Part shown: piece by piece, positions 46,312 to 54,690 of the stretch | How positions within the stretch are numbered: the first letter of the stretch is position 1 | Layout of the letters: each line of letters begins with the position of its first letter | Source of the DNA: CAYPNF01 sp964411985 | GTDB lineage: Bacteria; Verrucomicrobiota; Verrucomicrobiia; Limisphaerales; J093 | Assembly: GCA_964411985.1 (NCBI GenBank) | Contig: CAYPNF010000040.1 | Span: forward strand, 16,171-80,170 | Length of the DNA: 64,000 nt | Direction: 5' to 3' | Translations under genes and position numbers: made by a program | The notes under the pieces: model-generated | Seen by the model: the letters and a program-made list of their open reading frames with translations, nothing else | What the model was told of the DNA's origin: nothing | The model's database searches: none

Positions 46312-47757
46312 ATGAAGAACAGTGATGAAGGAGGGATGGCCCTGGAGCGTTGGGGAGGGAGGATGCAGTGGGTGCGATCGGTTGTGGCGGGGATCTTGCT
46401 GCTGACCCTGCACACCACGCTGCAAGCCCAATACGAGTACACGACCAACAACGGCACGATCACCATCACCAAGTACACGGGGCCCGGCGGTGTGGTCAGC
46501 ATCCCCGACACGATCAACGACCTACCCGTCACCTGCATCGGGGGATCGGCGTTCGCTGGCCGCGCTAGCCTGACTAGCGTCACCATCCCCGACAGCGTCG
46601 TGAACATCGGGGACTATGCGTTCGCTTGGTGCAACGGTCTGACCACCGTCACGATCCTCGACAGCGCCACCCGCATCGGGGAGGGGTCGTTTTTTTGGTG
46701 CTACAGCCTGACCACCGTCACGATAGGCAACAGCGTAATGAGTATCGGATATAGGGCGTTCGCTCTCTGCTACAGTCTGGCCAACGTCGCAATGGGTAAG
46801 GGCGTCACCAGCATTGGAGGAAGCGCGTTCGAGCGTTGCATCAGCCTGGCTAGCGTCGCCATCCCCAGCGGCGTTACCAACATCGGGGACTCGGCGTTCG
46901 GGGGCTGTATCAGCCTGACCGCCATCACGGTGGATACACTAAACCCCTCCTATAGCAGCGTGGATGGGGCCTTGTTTGACAAGGGTCAGACCACGCTCAT
47001 CACATACCCCGAGGGTAGAGTCGGGAGTTATTCCATCCCCAAAAGCGTTACCAGCATCAAAGGGGGAGCCTTCCAATACTGTGCGGGCCTGACCACCGTT
47101 ACGATCCCCAACAGCGTCACCAGCATCGGGGCGTGGGCGTTCCGTGGCTGCAACTCCCTGACTGGCGTCACGATCCCCAACAGTGTCACGTGGGTTGGGG
47201 AGGCCGCCTTCCATCAATGCCCCAGCCTGACCAGCGTAACGGTCGGCAATGGCGTCGCCAGGATCAACGAGATCACGTTCGAGTCTTGCACCAATCTGAC
47301 GAGTGTCGTACTCGGCAGCAGTGTCACAGGCATTGAAAGCGGGGCGTTCGGCAAATGCACCGGACTGAGAGGAGCCTACTTCGAGGGCAGCGTCCCCAAA
47401 CTTACGGCGGAGGGGGTGTGGGAGGCCTTCGCAGGTGACATCAACGCGACTGTCTATTACCTGCCGGGGAGAGGAGGCTGGGGCAAGACTTTTGGTGGGC
47501 GTCCTACAGCACCATGGGTACCTGCCAACCTGCTGGTCCTGAATAGCGGTCCCAGCTTTGGTCTTCAGAGCAAAGGGTTCAGCTTCCTCATCTCTTGCGC
47601 AACGAACCTCTCTGTCGTTGTTGAAGCCACCACCGACCTTGCCAACCCAGTCTGGGTGCCACTCCTGACCAACCACCTTTCGGATGGGGCTCTCAGCTTC
47701 GCCGACGGGCAGTGGACGAACTCCCCGACACGGTTCTATCGAGTCAGATCACCGTAA
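46312..47757 (+). CDS. BspA-type leucine-rich-repeat surface protein (tandem paralogue)
   Basis: 481 aa from ATG 46312; ATGs at 46336 and 46363 would shorten the N-terminus before the signal peptide (SVVAGILLLTLHTTLQAQ). About thirteen LRR_5 repeats, then the same cap and C-terminal module as its neighbour. It has fewer repeats than the paralogue, as expected from unequal recombination between repeats. In the 253-bp gap before it, ACAGACTTGGAT occurs twice (46102 and 46212). Confidence 0.88.
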   Translation: MKNSDEGGMALERWGGRMQWVRSVVAGILLLTLHTTLQAQYEYTTNNGTITITKYTGPGGVVSIPDTINDLPVTCIGGSAFAGRASLTSVTIPDSVVNIGDYAFAWCNGLTTVTILDSATRIGEGSFFWCYSLTTVTIGNSVMSIGYRAFALCYSLANVAMGKGVTSIGGSAFERCISLASVAIPSGVTNIGDSAFGGCISLTAITVDTLNPSYSSVDGALFDKGQTTLITYPEGRVGSYSIPKSVTSIKGGAFQYCAGLTTVTIPNSVTSIGAWAFRGCNSLTGVTIPNSVTWVGEAAFHQCPSLTSVTVGNGVARINEITFESCTNLTSVVLGSSVTGIESGAFGKCTGLRGAYFEGSVPKLTAEGVWEAFAGDINATVYYLPGRGGWGKTFGGRPTAPWVPANLLVLNSGPSFGLQSKGFSFLISCATNLSVVVEATTDLANPVWVPLLTNHLSDGALSFADGQWTNSPTRFYRVRSP

Positions 47758-47937
47758 CTCTGGTCAAGGCCTACCAACCCGACGGCAAGCACAATCGTGA
47801 ACGATGCCCCCGCGAGGGCTTAAGTAGATCAAGCAAGCTCACCCGCGGCGGGCAACTGAGTAAGGAAAAACAGAAGGGCTCAAGCCGGCGTCGCCTGCTG
47901 CGGATGGTTCGGCCTTAGCCGTAACAATTCAATGAAG

Positions 47938-48091
47938 AACAGGAGTCAGCGGAGACAGCAGAGATCGGGCTTGAGCGGTCTCACGATCGAGATGGACGTA
48001 TCACTTTCACCGTCCAGTGAACGCTTGAACGGACCGCGAGGAGCGATTCTGACTCCGTCTGACGGCTCTGCTCTCTCTGCTGCCTCCTGTT
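47938..48091 (+). repeat. Inverted-repeat element (MITE-like)
   Basis: 26-bp arms at 47938-47963 and 48066-48091 (four mismatches) with 102 bp between them. The arms start AACAGGAG and are purine-rich. Sequence 47758-48109 otherwise holds no convincing gene. Confidence 0.7.
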
Positions 48092-48109
48092 CAACTGCAT
48101 GGACACGAC

Positions 48110-48337
48110 TTAGGTTTCCGGCTCGCTTCTCAGTTTCACGCTGGTGACACGCATCAGCTCAACGATTTCCGCAGCGCCGTTCTCGTCCGCGATGCCGATG
48201 GTCCGTCCGCCAGGCATCACCCACAAGAAATCCTGGTGGCGGATCTCGAATCGACGTTGATCGGATAGATAAATCGTGAACGGCTTGAACGGGGCCTGCT
48301 CTCGAGCTTTTCTGAGTTGCTCCGCTGTCATATCCAA
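48110..48337 (-). CDS. Small conserved-looking protein of unknown function
   Basis: 75 aa: a helical start (AEQLRKAREQAPFKPFTIYL) followed by a compact beta fold with FEIRHQDFLWVMPGGRTIGI. It resembles small uncharacterised proteins I have seen in Planctomycetes/Verrucomicrobia, but I cannot name a family. Possibly co-transcribed with the P-loop gene upstream (114-bp gap). Confidence 0.65.
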   Translation of the reverse strand: MDMTAEQLRKAREQAPFKPFTIYLSDQRRFEIRHQDFLWVMPGGRTIGIADENGAAEIVELMRVTSVKLRSEPET

Positions 48338-48451
48338 ATCATCACCGAGGGGAGCTCGAGCGTCCAGTTACCGGATATTGAAGATTCGTGAGTCATTGCG
48401 CACACGTATAGTGGTTGGTGATCCGCGACTGGTTGTCCAAAATGATCCAGG

Positions 48452-49051
48452 TCATGGTATCGGTTGAACAGATTGTAGATGCTGACGCAGCCATTCAGCC
48501 ACAAGTTGAGCAACCTCCCTCGGGCCTAGCTCATTCGTGTCGATGATATGGCTACTCCAAGGCGGCTGGAATGCGTCGATCCCAACCCAACGATCCCACC
48601 GCATTTGCGGCCAGGCATTCCCCATAATCACCTCCGGCCGGTGCCGGTGGTCGACCACGTGGTGGCGCATCCAGTCCGCGAATGCCACATGGTGAGGGAT
48701 GAACTGCAAATCACCTCCCCGTTGCAGCAGGCGGGCGGTCTGCGCTCTTTCGCCTGCATCGAGGAGGCAAACATGGAGTCGATCTAAACGGTCCGCCGAA
48801 GGTGCCGCCCAGACCTCTCCGGGCGGAACCGGATCGCCGCACAACAGAAAATGCTTTCCCTCGCGCTGAACATCGAGAGCTCGCCGTACCGCCCGCTCCA
48901 CCATCCGATGCCGCCATTCGATCTCCCATTTCGGGGCGCTTCCGAACATGCCCAGTTCGGCGACTTCGAGAACGCCCGCGAACTCGGGCTCGATCAACTT
49001 GCGGACAGTGGATTTACCCACCCCGCTAGCGCCTGTGACTAGGAAGAACAT
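48452..49051 (-). CDS. P-loop kinase-like ATP-binding protein
   Basis: 199 aa. Walker A at the N-terminus (GASGVGKST), an FLLCGDPVPPGEVW segment and an Arg-rich lid (AERAQTARLLQRG) suggest a small-molecule kinase of the AAA_33/shikimate or gluconate kinase-like type. Substrate unknown. Relatives often occur as accessory genes in soil bacteria. Confidence 0.7.
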   Translation of the reverse strand: MFFLVTGASGVGKSTVRKLIEPEFAGVLEVAELGMFGSAPKWEIEWRHRMVERAVRRALDVQREGKHFLLCGDPVPPGEVWAAPSADRLDRLHVCLLDAGERAQTARLLQRGGDLQFIPHHVAFADWMRHHVVDHRHRPEVIMGNAWPQMRWDRWVGIDAFQPPWSSHIIDTNELGPREVAQLVAEWLRQHLQSVQPIP

Positions 49052-49106
49052 GAGTCAAACCTGTGATTCCGGATCGGGATTAACCGTCCGTAGCAGCGGT
49101 TCCGCG

Positions 49107-49517
49107 CTACGGGTGTGCTGGGCGTTGTTCGCCAATGGATCTGTCATCGAATACTCCCTCATGGCAAAGCGAACACTTCCCACTCTGCAAAACGCGTTCG
49201 TGCGAGCAACGGAGCGTCAGAGAGCGCTGGCAATGTGGACATCGCAGACCAAGACGGCGGTCTGCCAAATACAGCAAGAGGACGAAGAGTCCGATTATCG
49301 GAGTGAGGCAAACGGCGATGGAAATGCCAAACAACCCCGCCGCCATAACCTCCGGCAAGTGCTGTCGCAGAATGTCGTGCACCTTATTGAGTGGTTGCCC
49401 GAAGCGGTCGGTGAAGTCAATCAGGACGCAGATGATCGGCAGGATAACACCCAACGAAATGACCGGGCAGGTGACTCTCATTCGCTTGGCCGAAGTCTGA
49501 AACTCGGAACTCGTCAT
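49107..49517 (-). CDS. Two-span membrane protein with C-terminal zinc ribbon
   Basis: 136 aa. Hydrophobic segments at about 18-34 and 57-84, then a cytoplasmic CPHCQRSL...CSHE...GKCSLCHEGVF cysteine set likely to bind zinc. No family name. The downstream gap to the P-loop gene contains a hairpin (CCGTAGC pairing with GCTACGG), perhaps a terminator. Confidence 0.55.
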   Translation of the reverse strand: MTSSEFQTSAKRMRVTCPVISLGVILPIICVLIDFTDRFGQPLNKVHDILRQHLPEVMAAGLFGISIAVCLTPIIGLFVLLLYLADRRLGLRCPHCQRSLTLRCSHERVLQSGKCSLCHEGVFDDRSIGEQRPAHP

Positions 49518-49570
49518 GGCATGATGGGCAGAATGTGATCACCCGTCTGCCGGCGAGGGGCCAACCTCCC

Positions 49571-49693
49571 GATCATAACGTGTTCAATATCAGCCATGCT
49601 TCGTCTGAGAATCCTCAAGCCAGATGATTTCTGCAACCCCAAAGCAATGTTTCATCAGGAGGCTGGGTCATCCTCAGCCACCAAAAGGATCAT
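49571..49693 (-). pseudogene. Possible remnant of a response-regulator receiver domain
   Basis: Minus-strand frame MILLVAEDDPAS then a stop. Continuing in a neighbouring frame gives DETLLWGCRNHLA, a pattern resembling receiver-domain N-termini (acidic pair plus following helix). Broken by stops; a tentative call. Confidence 0.25.
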
Positions 49694-49735
49694 GCAACGT
49701 GACGTGGCGGATCACGCGTTGGAAGTGGCAAGTGG

Positions 49736-50062
49736 TTACATGAACTTCAAGAACTCGCGCAGGCTCAGCTCGCCTTGCAGGACATTCCAAAGTCCAGGGA
49801 GTTCGTCGAGAGAATAGCGTCGGAGAAACTGGCCGACGCGCTCGAAAGCCCTCGAGCCGTGGCCCGTTGTGCGGAAGCGATAAGAGCGGCAATCCGTTGC
49901 TCTATCAACACTCGGAAGCTCATCGACAACAACGACAGGGCTGCCTGCGGTCTGATGAATGAGCAGAGCGATGAGAAGAATCGGCATGATCATCAGAAGT
50001 AGAAGCAAGCCGGCAAAGAGCCTCTCCGGAACCTCACACAAAAGTGACCGCGGGTGTCTCAT
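49736..50062 (-). CDS. Short sugar-transferase-like protein
   Basis: 108 aa. A membrane segment (LLLLLMIMPILLIALLI) followed by YRFRTTGHGSRAFERVGQFLRRYSLDELPGLWNVLQGELSL, the conserved core of bacterial sugar transferases (WcaJ/EpsE-type phosphoglycosyltransferases). Much shorter than the ~200 aa of full enzymes and without the SPGPVF segment intact, so it is either a minimal form or a shrunken remnant. Confidence 0.55.
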   Translation of the reverse strand: MRHPRSLLCEVPERLFAGLLLLLMIMPILLIALLIHQTAGSPVVVVDELPSVDRATDCRSYRFRTTGHGSRAFERVGQFLRRYSLDELPGLWNVLQGELSLREFLKFM

Positions 50063-50121
50063 GGCGAAACAAGGCTACCCAACTTGATCGGGGAAGTCCA
50101 TACAACCTTCCGAGGGGGCAA

Positions 50122-50244
50122 TTAGGCCGCTGCAGACTTGCGATTGCGTCTTCCCACCCTGATGAATGCATACACCGCCACTCCAAGGATTCCCAGCATG
50201 AAAGCCTCGAATACCATCACCACCAGGACCAGCCTCATGAACAT
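50122..50244 (-). CDS. Micro-protein with one membrane span
   Basis: 40 aa: hydrophobic helix (LVLVVMVFEAFMLGILGVAV) and a basic tail RVGRRNRKSAAA. It lies upstream of the sugar-transferase-like gene on the same strand. No family; coding status rests on composition only. Confidence 0.35.
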   Translation of the reverse strand: MFMRLVLVVMVFEAFMLGILGVAVYAFIRVGRRNRKSAAA

Positions 50245-50315
50245 TAGAGCCAACCGGGGTCACATCGCACAATTAATCGAGTGACCCGGAACTAGATAGC
50301 GGTAGGGTTGCACTT

Positions 50316-50495
50316 ATGGCGCGGCGTTTGCGGATGGAGAAACTGCGGGGACGGTATCACTCGAGCACCCGCGGCAAGGAACGGAAAGGCATTTACCGGG
50401 ATGAAGTACGGGGTGATGATGCAAAGAGTCGGTGGCGTTCTTGGTGTCAGCCAGTAATGCAGACGTGTCAGCGCTGCTGGCATTCAGGTTCTTGA
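50316..50495 (+). pseudogene. Possible N-terminal remnant of a REP-associated tyrosine transposase
   Basis: 59-codon frame beginning MARRLRMEKLRGRYH, with RGKERKGIYRDE after it. Full RAYT (TnpA_REP) proteins start with a very similar YH...RG..R..I.RD pattern, but here the similarity stops after ~35 residues and the catalytic HxH and Tyr region is absent. Nothing convincing follows to 50757. Confidence 0.35.
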
Positions 50496-50757
50496 TGCCT
50501 GCAGCCGAGAGATCGTTTTCAGCCGAGCCCACCCGTCTTTCGCTGTAGCAGCGTCGTTCCGCTTGATGGCATCCGAGACGGTCTTGAAACCATCCCTGGA
50601 GCAACGAACGGAAGGCAGTGTTAAACCGCCGATGATCCAGGCTGTCTTCCGGATCGTCCTGCGGCAGTGCGGAGACAGCGAAGTTCGGTCTTCCCACCAT
50701 CGGATCTGCCGTGATAATGGAGGACGTCATGCATGCCGGCCATCTATCTGAATCACT

Positions 50758-51612
50758 ATGGGTTGTTCCCCTGACTTCAAACTGAGAGGCTTCCTCAAGA
50801 CCGTCGCTTGGGTAACCGGGCTTTGCGGCCTTTTCCTTCGGGCCCAGGGGGCTTTCCCTGCCTTCAACGTGATTGCCTTCTACAGTGGCACGAAGGACGA
50901 GCAGGCGCATATCAGCTTTGTGCAAGAGGCCAATCGATGGTTTACCGGCGCCGCTCGGGAGTCCAATTTCAGCTATCTCTCCACCACGAATTGGGCCGAG
51001 CTTAACGACCGGGTCCTGGCGAAGCATCAGGTAGTGGTCTTTCTGGACACCAGGCCCGAGGACCCTCGGCAGCGGGCTGCCTTCCGAAGGTACATGGAAA
51101 AGGGCGGTGCCTGGATGGGCTTCCATTTCGCTGGCTTTGCGCTGACGCCCTCGGCTGTTCCTCAGAACTGGGATTGGTACCACGAGGAGTTTCTCGGGTC
51201 TGGGCCCTACGCTGGGAATACTTGGAGGCCTACCTCCGCCATCCTTCGCGTCGAGGATCCGCGGCATCCCGCAACGCGGGAGTTACCGGAAACCTTCAGG
51301 TCCGCACCTAACGAATGGTATAAATGGGCCAACGACTTGCGAACCAACTCCAACATCAAGATCCTGCTTTCCATCGACCCGTCGAGTTACCCGCTGGGAA
51401 CGGGTCCGAAAGCCCATGAAATCTGGCACAGCGGTTATTATCCCGTGGTGTGGAGTAACCTGCGATACCGAATGCTCTACGTCAACATGGGGCACAACGA
51501 CCTCGACTTCGACCAGAAGCCCAATAAAGAGCTCTCCTTGACCTTTGCCAACAAGACTCAGAACCGACTGATTCTGGACGGCTTGTTGTGGCTCGGCTCA
51601 GGCAAGAAGTGA
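50758..51612 (+). CDS. ThuA-domain secreted protein
   Basis: 284 aa. Signal peptide (VAWVTGLCGLFLRAQG), then a ThuA/glutamine-amidotransferase-like fold with VIAFYSGTKDEQAH, HQVVVFLDTRPEDPRQRAAF, GGAWMGFHFAGF, and a late MLYVNMGHNDLDF. ThuA proteins relate to trehalose and other sugar use; many Verrucomicrobiota encode secreted copies. The ATG at 50758 starts the frame. Confidence 0.85.
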   Translation: MGCSPDFKLRGFLKTVAWVTGLCGLFLRAQGAFPAFNVIAFYSGTKDEQAHISFVQEANRWFTGAARESNFSYLSTTNWAELNDRVLAKHQVVVFLDTRPEDPRQRAAFRRYMEKGGAWMGFHFAGFALTPSAVPQNWDWYHEEFLGSGPYAGNTWRPTSAILRVEDPRHPATRELPETFRSAPNEWYKWANDLRTNSNIKILLSIDPSSYPLGTGPKAHEIWHSGYYPVVWSNLRYRMLYVNMGHNDLDFDQKPNKELSLTFANKTQNRLILDGLLWLGSGKK

Positions 51613-51634
51613 GTCTCTTTCCGGTTGGGAGCAC

Positions 51635-51805
51635 TTACTTGCTCATCTCGAGCAGGCATAGGCGTTGAACGGCTTTTGCATGCATATTGGCCAGTCGTCT
51701 ACTCTCGTCCGCGCTCAAGCTCGTCTTCTTCATCTGTGCTTCGAGCCTGATAATGTCGGCCTTTTGCGTCCGGATCAGGTGGGCTCGTTCTCCTTGGGTC
51801 TGCAT
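51635..51805 (-). CDS. Small helical protein
   Basis: 56 aa, MQTQGERAHLIRTQKADIIR followed by a second amphipathic helix, highly charged and probably a coiled coil. Start preceded by no strong ribosome site. It lies between the ThuA gene and the tRNA fragment. No family recognised. Confidence 0.4.
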   Translation of the reverse strand: MQTQGERAHLIRTQKADIIRLEAQMKKTSLSADESRRLANMHAKAVQRLCLLEMSK

Positions 51806-51943
51806 TTGTCGTCTTTCTGTTGAGGGTTAATAACACTAAAACCATGGCTTGGTTCTACTCCTTTGACAAGGGTCAGAAGATAAGTAGCGCGAGGCTATGC
51901 TATGCTTCGCCCTGCGCGCTGATGCCAGCTACTAGAAGCGTAG

Positions 51944-51990
51944 TGGCGACCCTAACGGGATTCGAACCCGTGTCTCGCCAACCTGACTCA
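51944..51990 (-). other. tRNA 3'-end fragment: probable attachment site of island 2
   Basis: On the minus strand the sequence reads as a T-arm (ACGGG TTCGAAT CCCGT) followed by seven acceptor bases, a G discriminator and CCA. No matching 5' half (GACCCTA) lies upstream, so it is not a complete tRNA gene. A 3' fragment next to a tyrosine integrase is the usual scar of integration into a tRNA gene. The intact tRNA and the other end lie outside the window. Confidence 0.75.
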
Positions 51991-52020
51991 CTACCGTTCA
52001 TTATCAATGGTTTGCGCATT

Positions 52021-52067
52021 CTTGAATGCCCTTGAATCATAGTTATTGCACATAGGATACACATAGG
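52021..52067 (+). repeat. Direct repeats between the tRNA fragment and the integrase
   Basis: CTTGAAT twice (52021, 52031) and CACATAGG twice (52049, 52060), each pair spaced 10-11 bp, i.e. one helical turn. They are placed like integrase arm-binding sites. Confidence 0.5.
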
Positions 52068-52081
52068 TCAATGTATTTCTC

Positions 52082-53233
52082 ATGTCATGGTTGTTCAAGC
52101 AACCCGAGTCGAAGTTCTGGTGGATCGGCTACCGGATCAACGGAAGGCAACACCGCTACAGCACCGGCGAGACCGACGAAGAGAGGGCGAAGCAGGCACT
52201 GGCGAAGGTGGACGGGATGTTTGCGGCGGCGAAGGGTGGGTACCTGGAAGCCCTCTACCAGCAGCTTGGCGGGCAGACGGCGGTCTCTAAGACCCTGAAG
52301 GCCGCATTGACAGACTGGCTGACAGACTCACAGGTAAACACAGCAAAGGGTACCCATGCCCGATACGAGGATGTTTCGGAGTCGTTTTCCAAGTTCTGCG
52401 CGGCGGATGAGAAAGCTCCGTTGCTCTCCCTTGTGTCCGTCGAGATGGTCCGCCGGTACGTCAACGACCGCATGAAAGTGGTCTCTCCGCTGACAGCACG
52501 AGTGGAGAAGAAGATCCTTGCCACATTTTTCAGCTTCTGCCAGCGCAACGAATGGACAACGAAGAACCCTGCGGCCTTGGTGAAGGTCAGTGCCGCGAAG
52601 GAAAAGGCCCTAGGACGCGTTCGGAGACCTTTTACCATCGAGGAGTTGCGGTTGATGTTTTCAAAAGCTCCTGACGACTTCTGGAGGTACATGCTGACGG
52701 CTGGCTTCTACACGGGTCAGCGGCTTGGCGACTTGGTGGCGTTGCCATGGGAGTGGGTCGACTTCCAGAATGGGATGATCCATTTCACCCAAAAGAAGAC
52801 GGGAGCCATTGTGCACGCTCCCATGAGTGGTCAACTCAGGGATGTTCTGCTTGGCCTCAAGAAGCGAACAGGGAAGACGAAGCCATCTGGCCCGGTCTGG
52901 CCGGAGCAGGCAGCGCGATATCACAGCAAAGGTTCCAAGGTGTTCTCAAACGAGTTTTACGACCAGATCCTGACACCCTGCGGACTGGCTACAGCTCGCG
53001 TAGACAAGCAGGGCCACAAGAAGGGCAGGGGAGTCAGAAGGCAGATTAACCCGCTGAGTTTTCACTGCCTCCGCCACAGCTTTGTCTCCATGCTCAAGCT
53101 CACCGGGGCCAGCCAGACCGTGGCGAAGGAACTGGCGGGTCACTCCTCCGATCAGATTAGCGACGTGTACACCCACACGCCGCCCGAGACGCTTCAATCA
53201 GCCGTGGATGCACTACCCTCGATCCAATCCTAA
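52082..53233 (+). CDS. Tyrosine integrase of island 2
   Basis: 383 aa. N-terminal arm-binding and core-binding domains, then the catalytic domain with Arg in TGQRLGDLVAL, Lys in TQKKTGAIV, HCLRHSFVS (H-x-x-R), AGHSS (second His) and DVYTH (nucleophile Tyr). All catalytic residues are present. It sits 90 bp from the tRNA fragment and reads into the island, the classic layout for a tRNA-targeting genomic island. Confidence 0.93.
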   Translation: MSWLFKQPESKFWWIGYRINGRQHRYSTGETDEERAKQALAKVDGMFAAAKGGYLEALYQQLGGQTAVSKTLKAALTDWLTDSQVNTAKGTHARYEDVSESFSKFCAADEKAPLLSLVSVEMVRRYVNDRMKVVSPLTARVEKKILATFFSFCQRNEWTTKNPAALVKVSAAKEKALGRVRRPFTIEELRLMFSKAPDDFWRYMLTAGFYTGQRLGDLVALPWEWVDFQNGMIHFTQKKTGAIVHAPMSGQLRDVLLGLKKRTGKTKPSGPVWPEQAARYHSKGSKVFSNEFYDQILTPCGLATARVDKQGHKKGRGVRRQINPLSFHCLRHSFVSMLKLTGASQTVAKELAGHSSDQISDVYTHTPPETLQSAVDALPSIQS

Positions 53234-53237
53234 GCGC

Positions 53238-54278
53238 ATGCACACAATCGAAATCATCGACTGGAACTACCCGGATAACAAGCTGCCATCTAGGCGCACG
53301 TTGGAGCTCTTAGGGTGGCACAACGACGGCGGAAGCATCCTCGCTTGCGACGAACAATCCGGGAACCCTCGTGTGGTGGATCTGCACCAGCTTTCACTTG
53401 ACGTTCTGGGGATCAAGTTGCGGGAAAGCGGCCTGAAGCGCGGGATCCCAGCCTCCATCGAGCGAGTGGCCTTGATAATTCCGCCAGTCATTGGCGACAG
53501 GGAGGATCTGGAGCACCTTCGATCTGGAATAGACCAGTCGTGTGAGTATCGATGGGAAATCTCACGCTCTACGACCTGCAAACTCGTGTGGGAAAAGGAT
53601 GACATCAAGGCGGCGAAACGCAAGATGAAGGCGAGTGGGGGGCGACCAGAGGATTTGGACAATGCTTTGTCGTTGCCCACAGTCGAGCGATTTCTCAACA
53701 CGTCGCCTTGCATCGAAGTTCTGAAAAAGGTTGTCGTCGATGGTTGGCTGGAGGATCAAGGCTTGATCTACGAAGATGTTGAACGTGCAGGCGAAGCCTT
53801 CGTCCGGTGGCTAGGAGTGAACGCCTACAACGAGAAGGTTGGCCCAGACAATCTGGTTGCCAACCGGGACAAGGTAGTCGCCAAGGAGGGTTATTGGGCT
53901 CCACTCCTCGCAATGGTTGGATACGTCATGACCTTCACCGATGGCACTCAGCTCTACCTTGAGGACATCACAGAACGTGAGCCAAGTGCTGATGAGGCAT
54001 CGACGATTTCTGTGCTGACCGGTGGCCAGCCGACTAAGGCCATCACTGGGTTGGAGATCATGGAAGCCATGGGCAAGGCACTTCCGAGAAAAAAGAAGCT
54101 TGGGGAGGCTGTAAGCCAGAAGACTTTTGACCGATACTGCAAGCTGCTAAAGATCAATCCGCCTTACACGATGGACCACAAACAGGAGATGGTTGCGGCG
54201 GTTCAGAAGAGGCACGAGAAGGTGAGGAGAGGTGCCGCAAAGCGGACGCAAAAGAGATGGGACAAAAAGCTACGATAG
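53238..54278 (+). CDS. Unknown protein downstream of the integrase
   Basis: 346 aa from ATG 53238, four bases after the integrase stop. No recognised family. Mixed alpha/beta composition and a strongly basic C-terminal tail (AAKRTQKRWDKKLR). Position directly after the integrase suggests a role in the element's transfer, excision or regulation, which is an inference. A bidirectional hairpin terminator lies 50 bp after its stop. Confidence 0.65.
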   Translation: MHTIEIIDWNYPDNKLPSRRTLELLGWHNDGGSILACDEQSGNPRVVDLHQLSLDVLGIKLRESGLKRGIPASIERVALIIPPVIGDREDLEHLRSGIDQSCEYRWEISRSTTCKLVWEKDDIKAAKRKMKASGGRPEDLDNALSLPTVERFLNTSPCIEVLKKVVVDGWLEDQGLIYEDVERAGEAFVRWLGVNAYNEKVGPDNLVANRDKVVAKEGYWAPLLAMVGYVMTFTDGTQLYLEDITEREPSADEASTISVLTGGQPTKAITGLEIMEAMGKALPRKKKLGEAVSQKTFDRYCKLLKINPPYTMDHKQEMVAAVQKRHEKVRRGAAKRTQKRWDKKLR

Positions 54279-54328
54279 ATTTTACTTGCGTTGACGTTTT
54301 CTGACATTGTCCTTCTCAGGTGAGATGC

Positions 54329-54354
54329 AAACCCCCTGTTTTTACAGGGGGTTT
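54329..54354. terminator. Hairpin terminator, bidirectional
   Basis: Perfect 11-bp stem AAACCCCCTGT / ACAGGGGGTTT with a TTTT loop, separating the integrase pair from the replication genes. Confidence 0.8.
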
Positions 54355-54420
54355 GTGCGTTCTGATGTGTGGTGTGGTGTGACTTTGTCCGCACTCTCGA
54401 CGCCCGATGGTTGGGGGCGT

Positions 54421-54690
54421 ATGAAAACGCGCAAGTGTGCTCAAGCTGGCGAACCTGAGAACAACTCGGGTCGAGAACAACCCCACACACAGACGGCAAC
54501 GGCGGGAGGCAATCAGCCATTCGCTTTCGACCTCATTCGCATCAACAAGTCGAAGGAGGCCGTCGATGTATGCTCCAACACCATTCGCGCCTACGCGAAG
54601 CTCGGGCTCAGACTGTATCGGTGCGGCAAGGCAACCTTCTTCAGCCGTAGTGAGTTTGCGGCCTTCATCATCGGAGGAACCTCACGATGA
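54421..54690 (+). CDS. Small HTH/excisionase-like protein
   Basis: 89 aa from ATG 54421 (GGGGG five bases upstream). N-terminal ~45 residues polar, then a winged-helix-like segment (SKEAVDVCSNTIRAYAKLGLRLYRCGKATFFSRSEFAAFI) of the MerR/excisionase type used in phage and island directionality factors. It overlaps the next gene by 4 bp, so it leads the replication operon and may also regulate it. Confidence 0.6.
   Translation: MKTRKCAQAGEPENNSGREQPHTQTATAGGNQPFAFDLIRINKSKEAVDVCSNTIRAYAKLGLRLYRCGKATFFSRSEFAAFIIGGTSR

Noticed and set aside
48110..50062. Minus-strand small genes as a third cassette array
   Set aside because: No RYYYAAC...GTTRRRY pairs with complementary arms lie between them and their starts are not close to core sites; the hairpin at 49052-49106 does not have paired outer arms.
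50314..51267. A 317-aa minus-strand reading frame
   Set aside because: Lies antisense to the clear ThuA-domain gene; low-quality composition.
51944..52040. A complete tRNA gene
   Set aside because: The 5' acceptor strand, D-arm and anticodon arm are missing; only the 3' part is present.
41972..53233. Tyrosine recombinases at 41972-43324 and 52082-53233 as integron integrases
   Set aside because: Both are longer than IntI, lie at island ends beside attachment-site scars, and are not next to the attI-like blocks in the divergent orientation IntI has. The intI-specific insert was not seen.
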